64,000 nt of DNA from Hydrogenophaga palleronii NBRC 102513 (GTDB lineage: Bacteria > Pseudomonadota > Gammaproteobacteria > Burkholderiales > Burkholderiaceae_C): positions 1-64,000 of the forward strand of contig NZ_BCTJ01000008.1 in the NCBI RefSeq assembly GCF_001571225.1. Direction: 5' to 3'. Both the position numbers and the translations under genes were made by a program. Below, piece by piece: positions 47,207 through 59,047 of this stretch. The notes under the pieces are model-generated. The model was given only the letters and a program-made list of their open reading frames with translations, ran no database searches and had not been told where the DNA came from. How positions within the stretch are numbered: position 1 is the first letter of the stretch; every line of letters starts with the position of its first letter.

Positions 47207-49706
47207 GGCGGGCCTGCAGTTGTTCGGCCGCGCGGCGCACGCGGGTGGTCCAGTCTTCGGTGCTGAGTTCGCCGCGCACCGCTTCGGCCCAGAGCGGGAA
47301 GGCCAGGGGCGTGAGCGTGGGCGGTTGTTGCAGGTCGAGCCGGCGTGCGGCGCAGCGCGCCAGCGTGGCCGAGAGGGCCGACACGTCCATCTGCTGCTCG
47401 AACACCTCGCGCTCGGCCTGCGCCAGCAGCAGGTGCGTCGGGTCGTAGCGCCGCAGCACGTCGTACAGCAGGCCACTGGAGGCTTGCAGCTGGCGCTGGC
47501 TGCGCTGGGCCGCGCCCGGCAGCGAGGGCGTGAGCATGCCGGCCACGCGTGCGATCTCGCGGAACTGGCGCCGTGCCATCTCGCTCAGGTTCAGGCTTTC
47601 CTGCAGGTCGGCCATGAGGCCCTCGGGCGAGAGCAGGCCTTGCAGAGTGGGCGCGTCCAGCGCGGCCAGCGCCTGTTGTGCGCTGAGCACGAAGCCGTGG
47701 TCGTTGACCGCGTAGACGAAGGTGTTGGGCGCCAGCCGGCCCCAGCGCAGCGCGAACAGCGCGGCCATGCCTTCGTGCACCGCGCGGCCGGCGAAGGGGT
47801 ACACGAACAGCGAACCACCGTGGCGCCCGCCGCGCGCGTGCACGGTTTCCACCAGCAGGCTTTGCGGCGTCGGCAGGGCCGAGAGGCGGGCTTGCAGATC
47901 GAGCAGCGGTGCGAGCGCGCGCAGCTCGGGGCTGTCGCGCGGGCCGCTCAGCGCCGCTTCCACGCCGGCGCCCAGCTCGGTGGAAAGGGACAGGCGGCCA
48001 CCCTGCCAGCGCGGCACGTTGGCGCTGATGCCGCTGGCCTTGCGCACATAGGCCGTCATGTTGTCCACCGTCACCAGCTCCAGCGTGCGGCCGGCGAACT
48101 GGAAACGGTCGTGCGGGCGCAGGCGGCTGATGAAGCTTTCTTCCACCGAGCCGAGCGAGGCGCCCCGCAGGAAGCGCACCTGCATGGCGCCGTCGGCGCT
48201 GATGGTGCCGATGGACAGGCGGTGGTGCAGCGCGATGCGCCGGCTCGGCACGCGGTAGATGCCGGCGTCGTCGCGTTGCACGCGGTGGAAATCGGGGTAG
48301 TGCTCCAGCGCCTGGCCGCCGTGTTCGATGAAGCGCAACACGGCTGCCCAGGCGCTGTCACTCAGGGCCGCAAACGCGTGGGTGCCACGCACCTCGGCCA
48401 GCAGGGCATCGGCCTCGAAGCCGCCACCCAGCGCCAGCGTGACGCAGTGCTGCGACAACACGTCTAGCGACAGGCGCGGTGGTGTGCGCGCTTCGATGCG
48501 GCCGGCCTCGATGGCGCGGCGCGCGGCCGCGTACTCCGCGAGTTCCATGGCGTGCGTCGGCACGCAGTGGATGGTGCTGGCCGCGCCGGGCCGGTGGCCG
48601 GCGCGGCCGGCGCGCTGCAGCAGGCGCGCCACGCCTTTCGGGCTGCCGACCTGCAGCACCAGATCGACACTGGGAAAGTCCACGCCCAGGTCGAGGCTGG
48701 AGGTGGCCACCACGCAGCGCACCGTGCCGTCGCGCAGGCCTTGTTCGGCGGCTTGGCGCAGCGCGGTGTCGAGCGAGCCGTGGTGCAGGGACAGGGTTTC
48801 GGGTGGCTCCAGCCAGATAGAGGCCAGCGCGCGGTGCCACAGCTCGGCCTGGGCGCGGGTGTTGGTGAACAGGATGGCGCTGCGTGTGCCGGCGATGAGC
48901 TGGCTCACGCGGTCCAGCTGCGACAGGCCGAGGTTGCCGGCCCAGGGGAAACGTTCGCCCGGCGCGGGCAGCAGGGTCTTGATGGTGGTGCTGCGCGCGC
49001 GGGCCTGGCGCACGATGGGCGCGCCCGGCCGGTGCGGCAGCAGCGCGTCGCGCGCTTCCTCCAGGTTGCCCAGCGTGGCCGACAGGCCCCAGGTGACCGC
49101 GGCCGGTGCCAGCGCACGCAGGCGCGCCAGCCCGAGCTGCAGCAGCACGCCGCGTTTGTTGTCGAGCAGTTCGTGCCACTCGTCCACCACCACGCCGCGC
49201 AGGCCGCTGAGCAGGCCGGCGGTCTCGGGGTAGGACAGCAACAGCGCCAGCGATTCGGGTGTGATCACCAGCACCTCGGCCTGGCCCTGGCGCGCCAGGC
49301 GGCGGTCGCGCGAGGACGCGTCTCCCGTGCGTTTGGCCACCGTCCATGGCAGGCCGAGTGAGGCCACGGCGTGTTGCAGCGCGTATTGGGTGTCGCTGGC
49401 GAGCGCGCGCAGCGGCGTGATCCACAACAGGCGCAGGCGGGCGGGCTTTTCTTTCGTGCCTGTTTTTTTGCCGGTGTTCGTGGTGTTGGTTTTGGTGGTG
49501 GATGTGCCGGCCTCGCGCAGCCCTTCGAGCAGCGCACCACCAAAGGCTGCCAGGGTCTTGCCGCTGCCGGTGGGCGTGACCAGCAGGCCCGATTCGCCAC
49601 GCAACCAATGCCGCCACACCGCGCGCTGGAACGGCGCGGCGGTCCAGCCCCGGGTGGTGAACCACGCCAGCAGTGCGGCGTCGGCCTTGCGCGGCGTGGT
49701 GCTCAC
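47199..49706 (-). CDS. Ligase-associated DNA damage response DEXH-box helicase (Lhr-like)
   Basis: An 835-residue SF2 helicase. Walker A is VTPTGSGKTLAAF near residue 45, the DEXH box is DEWHELL, and later motifs include FTNTRAQAELWHRAL and the QRAGRAGHRPG type motif VI region, followed by the Lhr-core winged helix and beta-barrel. A Thr/Lys/Gly-rich insert (STTKTNTTNTGKKTG) interrupts the N-terminal RecA domain. The GTG at 49706 overlaps the UdgX stop (GTGA). It probably unwinds damaged DNA together with PdeM and UdgX. Confidence 0.93.
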   Translation of the reverse strand: MSTTPRKADAALLAWFTTRGWTAAPFQRAVWRHWLRGESGLLVTPTGSGKTLAAFGGALLEGLREAGTSTTKTNTTNTGKKTGTKEKPARLRLLWITPLRALASDTQYALQHAVASLGLPWTVAKRTGDASSRDRRLARQGQAEVLVITPESLALLLSYPETAGLLSGLRGVVVDEWHELLDNKRGVLLQLGLARLRALAPAAVTWGLSATLGNLEEARDALLPHRPGAPIVRQARARSTTIKTLLPAPGERFPWAGNLGLSQLDRVSQLIAGTRSAILFTNTRAQAELWHRALASIWLEPPETLSLHHGSLDTALRQAAEQGLRDGTVRCVVATSSLDLGVDFPSVDLVLQVGSPKGVARLLQRAGRAGHRPGAASTIHCVPTHAMELAEYAAARRAIEAGRIEARTPPRLSLDVLSQHCVTLALGGGFEADALLAEVRGTHAFAALSDSAWAAVLRFIEHGGQALEHYPDFHRVQRDDAGIYRVPSRRIALHHRLSIGTISADGAMQVRFLRGASLGSVEESFISRLRPHDRFQFAGRTLELVTVDNMTAYVRKASGISANVPRWQGGRLSLSTELGAGVEAALSGPRDSPELRALAPLLDLQARLSALPTPQSLLVETVHARGGRHGGSLFVYPFAGRAVHEGMAALFALRWGRLAPNTFVYAVNDHGFVLSAQQALAALDAPTLQGLLSPEGLMADLQESLNLSEMARRQFREIARVAGMLTPSLPGAAQRSQRQLQASSGLLYDVLRRYDPTHLLLAQAEREVFEQQMDVSALSATLARCAARRLDLQQPPTLTPLAFPLWAEAVRGELSTEDWTTRVRRAAEQLQARHG

Positions 49707-51196
49707 CCGGCGGGTTCTTTCAGGTGCAGCGGCGGCTGCATCGCCGGCCGCAGGGCCTGCACCCAGTCGCCGTATGTGGGTGCGCCGGATTCGGCGTGCC
49801 GCAGCACCGCCGCCGGGTGGTGCACCACCCAGACCGGCAGGCCGTCGGCGCGTGGCCACCACTGGCCCAGGCTGTCCTGCACGCTGACCGGCCGCCCGAG
49901 CAGGCTGGCGGCGGCGGTGGCGCCCAGCGCCAGCAATGCCTGCGGCGCGACCAGGCGGACCTCTGCCTCCAGCCACTGCTGGCAGGCCAGGGCTTCGCGC
50001 TGGCCCGGGGTCTTGTGGATGCGGCGCTTGCCACGCGGTTCGAAGCGGAAGTGTTTGACCGCGTTGGTGAGGTAGAGCCGCTCGACAGGCCAGCCGAGTT
50101 CGGCCAGGGCCTCGCGCAGCAACTGGCCTGCCGGGCCCACGAAAGGGCGGCCCGCCAGGTCTTCCTGGTCATCCGGCTGTTCGCCCACGATCATCAGCGG
50201 CGCGCCCACCGGCCCCTGGCCCCACACCATCTGGGTGGCGTGGGCGGCCAGCGTGCAGTCCGAACAATGGCGCGCGCGCCGGCCCAGGTCGGCCAGCCGT
50301 TCGGCCGCACTTTGTGGAGAGCGTGAGGGCGTTGCGGGCTGTGCGGTCGGCATGCGGCGCAGCGGTGCGGCCACGGCCTGCTGCATGCGCGCGCTGCGTT
50401 CGGGCGCGGACTGGATGAGGCCGGTGATGGTGCTCGCCTCGGGCAGGTTGGGCCAGTAGCGCCGCGGCATCTCGCGCAGCATGGCCGAGACCTTGAGCCG
50501 CGCCGGGTTGAAGATGCTGCGGTAGTAATCGAGCCAGAGCGCTTCGCCGGCATCGGGTGGTGGCGCCTTCGAGCGGTCCACGCCGGGCGAGAAGCGCAGG
50601 CCGTCGCTGCCGTTCCAGTGAGCGCACAGGCGCGGCGTGAGGATGGCCCAGCGCATGCTGGCAAAGCGGCGCTCGAACAGGGGAACGGCGGCGCGCACGA
50701 TGTGGTGCTCGGGCTCGAACCAGGCGACGTATTGCACGCTGTCTGCCGCGTTGTCATCCACGGCGTCCTGCAGCGGCCGGAAGCGCACGAAGGCGTGCAT
50801 CTTGTGGATCTCGCGCCGCACCTCGCGCGCCAGCCCTTCGAGCGCCAGCCGGCGCGGGTCCAGTGCGTCTTGCCAGCGCTGCGGTTCGGCCGCCACATCG
50901 AGTGCGTAGGCGTGCAGGCGCTGGAAGCGCTGCGGGTCGGCATGCATCAGCACCGCTTCGGCCAGGCTGATGAAGCCGGCGGGCAGGCGGCGCAGGGCGT
51001 GCAGCGGCGGGGCTTCTTCGGGTGGCGCGATGGTGGGGGCGGGTGCCAAGGCTTCCAGCAGATCGGCCTGCGCCTCACCGCCCGCGCCGCCGCTCCACAA
51101 CACCTCGCCAGGCGCGGCGCCGCAGGCCAGCAGGGCCGAGAGCGCGCGCAGCGCCACCTGCACATCGTCGGCCTGGTGCTGCACCCGCCAGCGCAT
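49703..51196 (-). CDS. DUF4130-UdgX fusion: uracil-DNA-binding repair protein
   Basis: A 497-residue two-domain protein. Residues 1 to about 270 form a DUF4130 domain (TIGR03915-type, with REIHKMHAFVRFR and FERRFASMRWAILTP). Residues from about 300 form a family-4-like uracil-DNA glycosylase of the UdgX type, with CSDCTLAAHATQMVWGQG, GEQPDDQEDLAGRPFVGPAG and the diagnostic KRRIH loop. In UdgX the histidine of that loop bonds covalently to the excised site. The four-cysteine Fe-S pattern begins with CSDC. The stop overlaps the helicase start; the radical SAM gene lies 11 bp upstream. Confidence 0.92.
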   Translation of the reverse strand: MRWRVQHQADDVQVALRALSALLACGAAPGEVLWSGGAGGEAQADLLEALAPAPTIAPPEEAPPLHALRRLPAGFISLAEAVLMHADPQRFQRLHAYALDVAAEPQRWQDALDPRRLALEGLAREVRREIHKMHAFVRFRPLQDAVDDNAADSVQYVAWFEPEHHIVRAAVPLFERRFASMRWAILTPRLCAHWNGSDGLRFSPGVDRSKAPPPDAGEALWLDYYRSIFNPARLKVSAMLREMPRRYWPNLPEASTITGLIQSAPERSARMQQAVAAPLRRMPTAQPATPSRSPQSAAERLADLGRRARHCSDCTLAAHATQMVWGQGPVGAPLMIVGEQPDDQEDLAGRPFVGPAGQLLREALAELGWPVERLYLTNAVKHFRFEPRGKRRIHKTPGQREALACQQWLEAEVRLVAPQALLALGATAAASLLGRPVSVQDSLGQWWPRADGLPVWVVHHPAAVLRHAESGAPTYGDWVQALRPAMQPPLHLKEPAG

Positions 51197-51207
51197 GGCG
51201 ATGTGGC

Positions 51208-52572
51208 TCAGTGCCCGGCCGCCACGCCGGCCAGCACCGCGTTGTGTTGCGTGATGATGGGCGTGGTTGGGGGCGTGTCGAACAGATCGGCTTGATGTTG
51301 TTGCACCGCGCGGGCCGCGAAGGGCGCACGTTGCCGTGGGCGCAGCGCGGCGGTCTGCGTGGTACCCAGCCGCACGGCACCGGGCCGGTGGTCGGGCAGG
51401 TGCACGAAGTCGAGTGCCTTGCGACCGGCCGTGCCCAGGCGTTCCATGTCGGCGTGGCGCAGCACGCGCACGCGGCGCGCGTGCAGCAGGCGCTGCACCG
51501 AGTGCACGCCCAGGCCGGGCACGCGCAGCAGGGTTTCGCGCGGTGCGCGGTTGACGTCCACCGGGAACAGCTCGGGGTGGGCCAGCGCCCAGGCGAGTTT
51601 GGGGTCCATGTCCATCGACAACATGCCGCCGGGCAACACCAGTTCGGCGGCGTCGAAACCGTAGAAGCGCATCAGCCAGTCGGCCTGGTAGAGCCGGTGT
51701 TCACGCACCAGCGGTGCGGCCTGGCCGGGCAGGCGCGCGCTGGCGTGCGGGATCGGGCTGAAGGCCGAGTAATACACGCGCTTGAGGCGGTACCCCGCGT
51801 AGAGCCCGGCGCTGGTCTGCAGGATGCTGCGGTCGTCCGAGTCGTCGGCGCCAACGATCATCTGCGTGCTCTGGCCGGCCGGCGCAAACCGCGGCGGCAC
51901 GGCGCCGGTGCCCTGCTGGCCGGGCAGCGAGCGGATCTGCAAGGCTTGGCTCTTCTGCTCGCGCGCTTCGTCCAGCTTGAGGCGCATGCGCGCCATGCTC
52001 TGGCGGATCTGCTGGCCGTTCTTCTCCGGCGCCAGTGCGTCCAGTGCGGCTTGGCTGGGCAGCTCGATGTTGATGCTCAACCGGTCGGCGTGGCGACCGG
52101 CGCGCGCGAGCAGGGCCTCGTCGGCGTCAGGGATGGTCTTGAGGTGGATGTAGCCACGAAAGCCGTGCACCTCACGCAGCTGGCGCGCCACCTCCACCAT
52201 CTGCTCCATGGTGTAGTCGGGCGAGCGGATGATGCCCGAGCTGAGGAACAGGCCTTCGATCAGGTTGCGGCGGTAGAAGTCGAGCGTGAGGTTGACCACC
52301 TCTTCCACCGTGAAGCGCGCCCGCTCGACGTCGCTGGAGACGCGGTTGACGCAGTACAGGCAATCGTACAGGCACCAGTTGGTGAGCAGGATTTTCAGCA
52401 GCGAGATGCAGCGGCCATCGGGCGCGTAGCTGTGGCAGATGCCCATGCCCTCGTTGGAGCCCAGGCCCTGGCGGTCGAGAGAGTCGCGGCGCGTGCCACC
52501 GCTGGAGGCGCAGGACGCGTCGTACTTGGCGGCGTCCGCGAGGATACGGATCTTGCGGGCTACCGGGCTCAC
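51208..52572 (-). CDS. Putative DNA modification/repair radical SAM protein (TIGR03916-type)
   Basis: A 454-residue protein. The radical SAM CxxxCxxC is WCLYDCLYC with Cys67, 71 and 74; extra cysteines lie at 21, 46 and 55. LADAAKYDASCASSGGTRR opens the family. A helix-hairpin-helix (LLRVPGLGVHSVQRLL) near residue 370 points to DNA binding. It always travels with UdgX/DUF4130. The GTG at 52572 is the only start that keeps the family N-terminus. It lies one base from a LexA box, so the transcript is probably leaderless or nearly so. First gene of the SOS-type repair operon. Confidence 0.92.
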   Translation of the reverse strand: MSPVARKIRILADAAKYDASCASSGGTRRDSLDRQGLGSNEGMGICHSYAPDGRCISLLKILLTNWCLYDCLYCVNRVSSDVERARFTVEEVVNLTLDFYRRNLIEGLFLSSGIIRSPDYTMEQMVEVARQLREVHGFRGYIHLKTIPDADEALLARAGRHADRLSINIELPSQAALDALAPEKNGQQIRQSMARMRLKLDEAREQKSQALQIRSLPGQQGTGAVPPRFAPAGQSTQMIVGADDSDDRSILQTSAGLYAGYRLKRVYYSAFSPIPHASARLPGQAAPLVREHRLYQADWLMRFYGFDAAELVLPGGMLSMDMDPKLAWALAHPELFPVDVNRAPRETLLRVPGLGVHSVQRLLHARRVRVLRHADMERLGTAGRKALDFVHLPDHRPGAVRLGTTQTAALRPRQRAPFAARAVQQHQADLFDTPPTTPIITQHNAVLAGVAAGH

Positions 52573-52573
52573 A

Positions 52574-52589
52574 CTGTAAGTATATACAG
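52574..52589 (-). promoter_or_regulatory. LexA (SOS) box overlapping the repair-operon promoter
   Basis: CTGT-N8-ACAG, with an AT-only-like centre. Read on the minus strand, TACTGTATATACTTACAGTG differs from the E. coli consensus at about two positions. TATACT inside it is a candidate -10, placing the transcription start at or next to the GTG. The whole promoter must fit in the 44 bp between the hemerythrin stop (52617) and the GTG. Confidence 0.88.
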
Positions 52590-52616
52590 TATTTTGCAGC
52601 AGCCCTGCCTTTGCCC

Positions 52617-53075
52617 TTACGCGGCCTCCAGCTTCTTCTGCATGCGCGCGTAGTCGCGCCGGTAGCGCAGGGCCAGGCGGTGCTTCTGCGTGTCGGTGAG
52701 GATTTTTCCCGAGACCTGGAAGAACTTCTTTTCTTCTTCGCGCAGGTGGTGGTGCACCTTCTCCGAGAGTTTCTTCGCGTGCTCCAGCCAGGCGTCGCCG
52801 CTGGTCTCGAGCGACTGCAGTTTTTCCACCATCTCGTCCATGGTGTGGTGCTCTGCCAGCGCGTGGCGCGACGAATCCAGCCCCATGTCGTCCATCAGCA
52901 TCGGGGCGTAGAGAAAGCGCTCTTCGGCCGCGGCGTGCGCGGCCAGCTCGATGCGCAATGCGGTGAACAAAGCCTGGCGGTCATCGCCGGCGGGTTTGGC
53001 GCGCAGCAGTTTGCGGCACAGGGAACGTTGGATTTCGTGGCTTTCGCGCAGGGCTTCGTAGATGTTGTCGGTCAT
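52617..53075 (-). CDS. Hemerythrin-like (HHE) protein
   Basis: A 152-residue four-helix protein. Iron-ligand-type residues: His17 in RESHEIQRSLCR, HAAAEERFLYAP (H..E), AEHHTMDEMVEKL and HHHLREEEKKFFQ (HxxxE). Such proteins bind O2, NO or serve in oxidative and nitrosative stress. The ATG at 53075 (MTDNIYEAL) is favoured over one 12 bp upstream. It reads in the same direction as the repair operon and ends 44 bp before it, but the LexA promoter lies between, so co-regulation is uncertain. Confidence 0.88.
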   Translation of the reverse strand: MTDNIYEALRESHEIQRSLCRKLLRAKPAGDDRQALFTALRIELAAHAAAEERFLYAPMLMDDMGLDSSRHALAEHHTMDEMVEKLQSLETSGDAWLEHAKKLSEKVHHHLREEEKKFFQVSGKILTDTQKHRLALRYRRDYARMQKKLEAA

Positions 53076-53231
53076 GTGTCGGTCCATCGTGGGGGCCTTG
53101 AAACGAGGCGCCGTGGGTGGCGCCGGCTCAGGGTCTCATGATGCAGGCCACATGCCGCGCGCGGCGTAGGAGGGCGCTCGCTGCCGCGTCGGAAATGTCC
53201 GACAGTGCGAGCCGCCCTCAGTGCCGCGCGT

Positions 53232-54131
53232 TCACTGCATGCCGTTGCGGCGTGCGAGTTCGACGAACAGGGCCGAGTGGTCGAGGTCGGCCAGGCCGTG
53301 TTCGGTGGCGTCGGCAAAGAGTTGTTCGAACAGGCCGGTGATGGGCGCGTCGAAGCCGATCTCCTGCGCGGTGCCGAGTGCGTTGCGCATGTCCTTGAGC
53401 TGCACCGTGATGGCGGCGCGTTTGGTGAAGTCGCGCTCGACCATGCGCTGGCCGTGCACCTGCAGGATGCGGCTGTCGGCAAAGCCACCGCTGATGGCCT
53501 GCTTGACGCGCGCCATGTCGGCGCCGCCTTTTTCGCACAGCAGCAGCGCCTCGGCCACCGCGCCGATGGTGATGCCCACGATCATCTGGTTGGCCAATTT
53601 GGTGAGCTGGCCGGTGCCGTGTGGTCCCACGTGCACCGGTTTGCCGAGCAGCTCCAGCACCGGGCGCGCGCGCTCGAAATCGGCCTGTGCACCGCCGGCC
53701 ATGATGGCCAGCGTGCCTTGCTCGGCGCCCACCGTGCCGCCGGAGACCGGCGCGTCCAGGTGACGCTGGCCCTGCGCTTCGAGGCGGGCCGCGTGTTCGC
53801 GTGCTTCGCGCGGCTGGATCGAGGACATGTCCACCACCAGCGTGCCGGGCCGCAGTGCGGCGGCCGCACCTTGCTCGAACAACACGTCCTGCACGATGCC
53901 ACCGTGTTCCAGCAGCAGGATCACCAGGTCGGCATCGGCCACGGCCTCGCCCGGGGTGTCGGCCACCGTGGCGCCGAAGGACAGCAGGCGTTCTGCCTTG
54001 CTGCGCGAGCGGTTCCACACGTTGACCGCGCAGCCGGCTTCGCACAGGCGGCGCGCCATCGGGAAACCCATCATGCCGATGCCGAGCACGGCGATGCGTT
54101 GGGGCAGGGGAGTGGTGTTGCTGGTGTTCAC
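53232..54131 (-). CDS. 3-hydroxyisobutyrate dehydrogenase-like NAD(P)-dependent reductase
   Basis: A 299-residue beta-hydroxyacid dehydrogenase. The Rossmann start is VLGIGMMGFPMARRLCEAG, the substrate motif APVSGGTVGAEQGTLAIMAG, and the catalytic lysine lies in GQLTKLANQM. VWNRSRSKAERL (Arg after strand two) suggests NADP. The GTG at 54131 precedes the fold directly; the open frame upstream overlaps the promoter of the divergent hydrolase. Substrate could be 3-hydroxyisobutyrate, tartronate semialdehyde or a related acid; context does not decide. Confidence 0.9.
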   Translation of the reverse strand: MNTSNTTPLPQRIAVLGIGMMGFPMARRLCEAGCAVNVWNRSRSKAERLLSFGATVADTPGEAVADADLVILLLEHGGIVQDVLFEQGAAAALRPGTLVVDMSSIQPREAREHAARLEAQGQRHLDAPVSGGTVGAEQGTLAIMAGGAQADFERARPVLELLGKPVHVGPHGTGQLTKLANQMIVGITIGAVAEALLLCEKGGADMARVKQAISGGFADSRILQVHGQRMVERDFTKRAAITVQLKDMRNALGTAQEIGFDAPITGLFEQLFADATEHGLADLDHSALFVELARRNGMQ

Positions 54132-54247
54132 GGGTGTCGGGGGTCTGTGTATCTGTATGGGGCGGCAGTCGATGTCGGGAGCATACGTGCCTGCTGCCGC
54201 CGGCGGTTGTGAGCGGCCCGCAAAAACCCCGTGACACAATGCGCCCG

Positions 54248-55135
54248 ATGAAACACACCAGCCCCAACCTCGATCCCGCCTGGCTCGAAGTCGAGCACAA
54301 CAACCGCGCTCGCGTGCCGGAATTCCAGTCGCACTTCGACCGCTGGGCGCGCGACTCGGCAGCCGCACGCGCCAACGGCCGGAGCCTGCTCGACGTGCGC
54401 TACGGCCATGGCGAGGGTGAAACGCTGGACATCTTTCCCGCGCCGCGCAAGGCGGGCAAGCCGCCCGCGCCGGTGCTGGTGTTCATCCATGGCGGCTGGT
54501 GGCGCAGCCTGGACAAGGCCGACCATTCCTTCATCGCGCCGCCGTTCGTGCAGCGCGGTGCTTGTGTGGTGCTGCCGAACTACGCGCTGTGCCCGGCGGT
54601 GACGGTGCCGCAGATCACGCTGCAGATGGTGCAGGCGCTGGCCTGGGTGTACCGCCACATCGGCGCGCACGGCGGTGACCCGCAGCGCATCACGGTGGTG
54701 GGGCATTCGGCGGGTGGGCACCTGGCGAGCATGATGCTGGCCTGCGACTGGTCGCTGGTGGGGGACGACCTGCCGCTGTCGCTGGTGAAGAATGCCCTGG
54801 GCATGTCGGGCCTGTACGACCTGGAGCCGGTGATGCACACGCCGTCGGTGCAGACGTCGCTGCACCTCACGCCCGCGGACGTGTCCCGGGCCAGCCCGGC
54901 GCGCCTGCCGGCACCGCGTTTGCGCGAAGGCCGTGGCGAGTTGAGCGCCGTGGTGGGGGCCGATGAAAGCAGCGAGTTCCTGCGCCATAACCGCCTGATC
55001 CAGCAGTCCTGGGGCACGGACGTGGTGCCGGTTTGCGAAGGCCTCAAGGGGCTGAACCACTTCAGCATCGTCGACGCGTTGGCCGACCCGCGGCAGCGGC
55101 TGCACAAGATGGTGCGGTCGCTTCTGGGTATCTAG
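54248..55135 (+). CDS. Alpha/beta hydrolase (kynurenine formamidase/esterase-like)
   Basis: A 295-residue hydrolase. The oxyanion-hole motif VFIHGGWWRSLDK is near residue 75. The nucleophile is in VVGHSAGGHLASMML, an acidic residue lies in VVGADESSEF, and the histidine in LKGLNHFSIVDAL. The HGGWW form is that of bacterial arylformamidase-type esterases. No kynurenine pathway genes are near, so the substrate is open. The ATG at 54248 or the one 9 bp earlier (54239) may be used; CACAAT at 54235-54240 suggests a nearly leaderless transcript. Confidence 0.88.
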   Translation: MKHTSPNLDPAWLEVEHNNRARVPEFQSHFDRWARDSAAARANGRSLLDVRYGHGEGETLDIFPAPRKAGKPPAPVLVFIHGGWWRSLDKADHSFIAPPFVQRGACVVLPNYALCPAVTVPQITLQMVQALAWVYRHIGAHGGDPQRITVVGHSAGGHLASMMLACDWSLVGDDLPLSLVKNALGMSGLYDLEPVMHTPSVQTSLHLTPADVSRASPARLPAPRLREGRGELSAVVGADESSEFLRHNRLIQQSWGTDVVPVCEGLKGLNHFSIVDALADPRQRLHKMVRSLLGI

Positions 55136-55393
55136 TTTTTTGTTTGGGCTTGCTCCGACGGGACCGGCCATCGGCGACCCGGGCGACCGGCTCCGCGGCT
55201 GTCCCCCGAACCGGCTGAGCCGGTTCTCCTCATTTATGCCGCTGCGCCGGCCACCCCGATCACCGATGACCTTGTGGGCGCTCGGTCGGTGGTGTGCGAG
55301 CACCAGCCACCGGGGGACATTCGCGGAGCAGAGCGCCGTGCGCTCATGGGTCCGCGAAAGCAGGGCGTGCGAAACGCCCCGCACTAGGCCAAA
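55136..55393. other. 258-bp convergent spacer with hairpins
   Basis: No gene seen. It contains a perfect hairpin GAACCGGCT-G-AGCCGGTTC at 55209-55227 and a second GGGCGT...ACGCCC near 55363-55379. T-rich bases follow the hydrolase stop. It is likely to end transcription from both the hydrolase and guaC. Confidence 0.6.
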
Positions 55394-56371
55394 TCACATC
55401 AGCAGGTGTTCACCCGCGTTGTCGCCACCCAGGATCACGTAGTTCACCTTGCGCACGTCCATCAGCTTGGTGCCGCCGGAATAGCTGATCGAGCTCTGCA
55501 CGTCCTGCTCCATCTCGATCAGCGTGTCCGCCAGCTTGCCCTTGATCGGTTCGAGGATGCGCTTGCCTTCAACGTGCTTGTACTCGCCCTTGTTGAAGTC
55601 GCTGGCCGAGCCGTAGTACTCCTTGAAGCGCTGGCCGTTTTCTTCCACCGTCAGGCCGGGCGATTCCTCGTGGCCGGCGAACAGCGAACCGATCATCACC
55701 ATCGACGCGCCGAAGCGGATGCTCTTGGCGATGTCGCCATGGCTGCGGATGCCGCCGTCGGCAATGATGGGCTTGGTGGCCACGCGCGCGCACCACTTCA
55801 GCGCCGAGAGCTGCCAGCCGCCCGTGCCGAAACCGGTCTTGAGCTTGGTGATGCAGACCTTGCCCGGGCCCACGCCCACCTTGGTCGCGTCCGCGCCCCA
55901 GTTCTCCAGGTCGATCACCGCTTCGGGCGTGGCCACGTTGCCGGCAATCACGAACGAAGCCGGCAGCTTGTCCTTGAGGTAGCCGATCATGTTCTTCACG
56001 CTGTCGGCATGGCCGTGCGCGATGTCGATGGTGATGTACTCGGGCACCAGGCCCGCGGCCACCAGCGTGTCCACCGTGGCGTAGTCGGGGGCCTTCACGC
56101 CGAGCGAGATCGAGGCGAACACGCCCTTGGCGTGCATGTCGCGCACGAACTGCACGTTGTCCAGGTCGAAGCGGTGCATCACGTAGAAGTAACCGTTCTG
56201 CGCCAGCCAGAGGCAGATCGATTCGTCCACCACCGTCTTCATGTTGGCCGGCACCACGGGCAGGCGGAACTTGCGCCCGCCCAGTTCCACACCGGCGTCG
56301 CATTCCGAGCGGCTTTCCACGCGGCACTTGCGCGGCAGCAGCAGGATGTTGTCGTAGTCGAAGATTTCCAT
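55394..56371 (-). CDS. guaC: GMP reductase
   Basis: A 325-residue TIM-barrel enzyme that converts GMP to IMP with NADPH, part of purine salvage. [20 protein letters not shown] opens the family. The catalytic cysteine is in [20 protein letters not shown], followed by [16 protein letters not shown] and the [16 protein letters not shown] loop. The absence of CBS domains and the length (325) distinguish it from IMP dehydrogenase. The start at 56371 is fixed by the family N-terminus. Divergent from uvrD. Confidence 0.95.
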   Translation of the reverse strand: MEIFDYDNILLLPRKCRVESRSECDAGVELGGRKFRLPVVPANMKTVVDESICLWLAQNGYFYVMHRFDLDNVQFVRDMHAKGVFASISLGVKAPDYATVDTLVAAGLVPEYITIDIAHGHADSVKNMIGYLKDKLPASFVIAGNVATPEAVIDLENWGADATKVGVGPGKVCITKLKTGFGTGGWQLSALKWCARVATKPIIADGGIRSHGDIAKSIRFGASMVMIGSLFAGHEESPGLTVEENGQRFKEYYGSASDFNKGEYKHVEGKRILEPIKGKLADTLIEMEQDVQSSISYSGGTKLMDVRKVNYVILGGDNAGEHLLM

Positions 56372-56615
56372 TTGATTACCAAGCTCCAGAAAGCTGTTGT
56401 TGAACAGGTGAGCGCTTGGTCTGGCCGGTTCTCTGGCGCCGGGCAGTATTGCCGTGGCCAAAAAGAAACCGGGCGCAAGAAGCTTGGGCCCGGTGCCCGA
56501 TTGTAGCCATGCACGCCGGCACGAACCGGTACCGCGCCCAAGTCCCTTTTTTATGAGGTGTATACGCATGCCCGTATAAAAACCGGGCGGCCGGGGCGCT
56601 TTCTACAATCGCTGC

Positions 56616-59045
<2,430 letters not shown>

Positions 59046-59047
59046 CC

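Noticed and set aside
52573-52616. Hemerythrin gene as first gene of the repair operon
   Set aside because: A LexA box and -10-like element lie between it and the radical SAM gene, so a separate promoter is more likely.
55394-56371. IMP dehydrogenase instead of GMP reductase
   Set aside because: No CBS-domain insertion, and the N-terminus and length fit GuaC.
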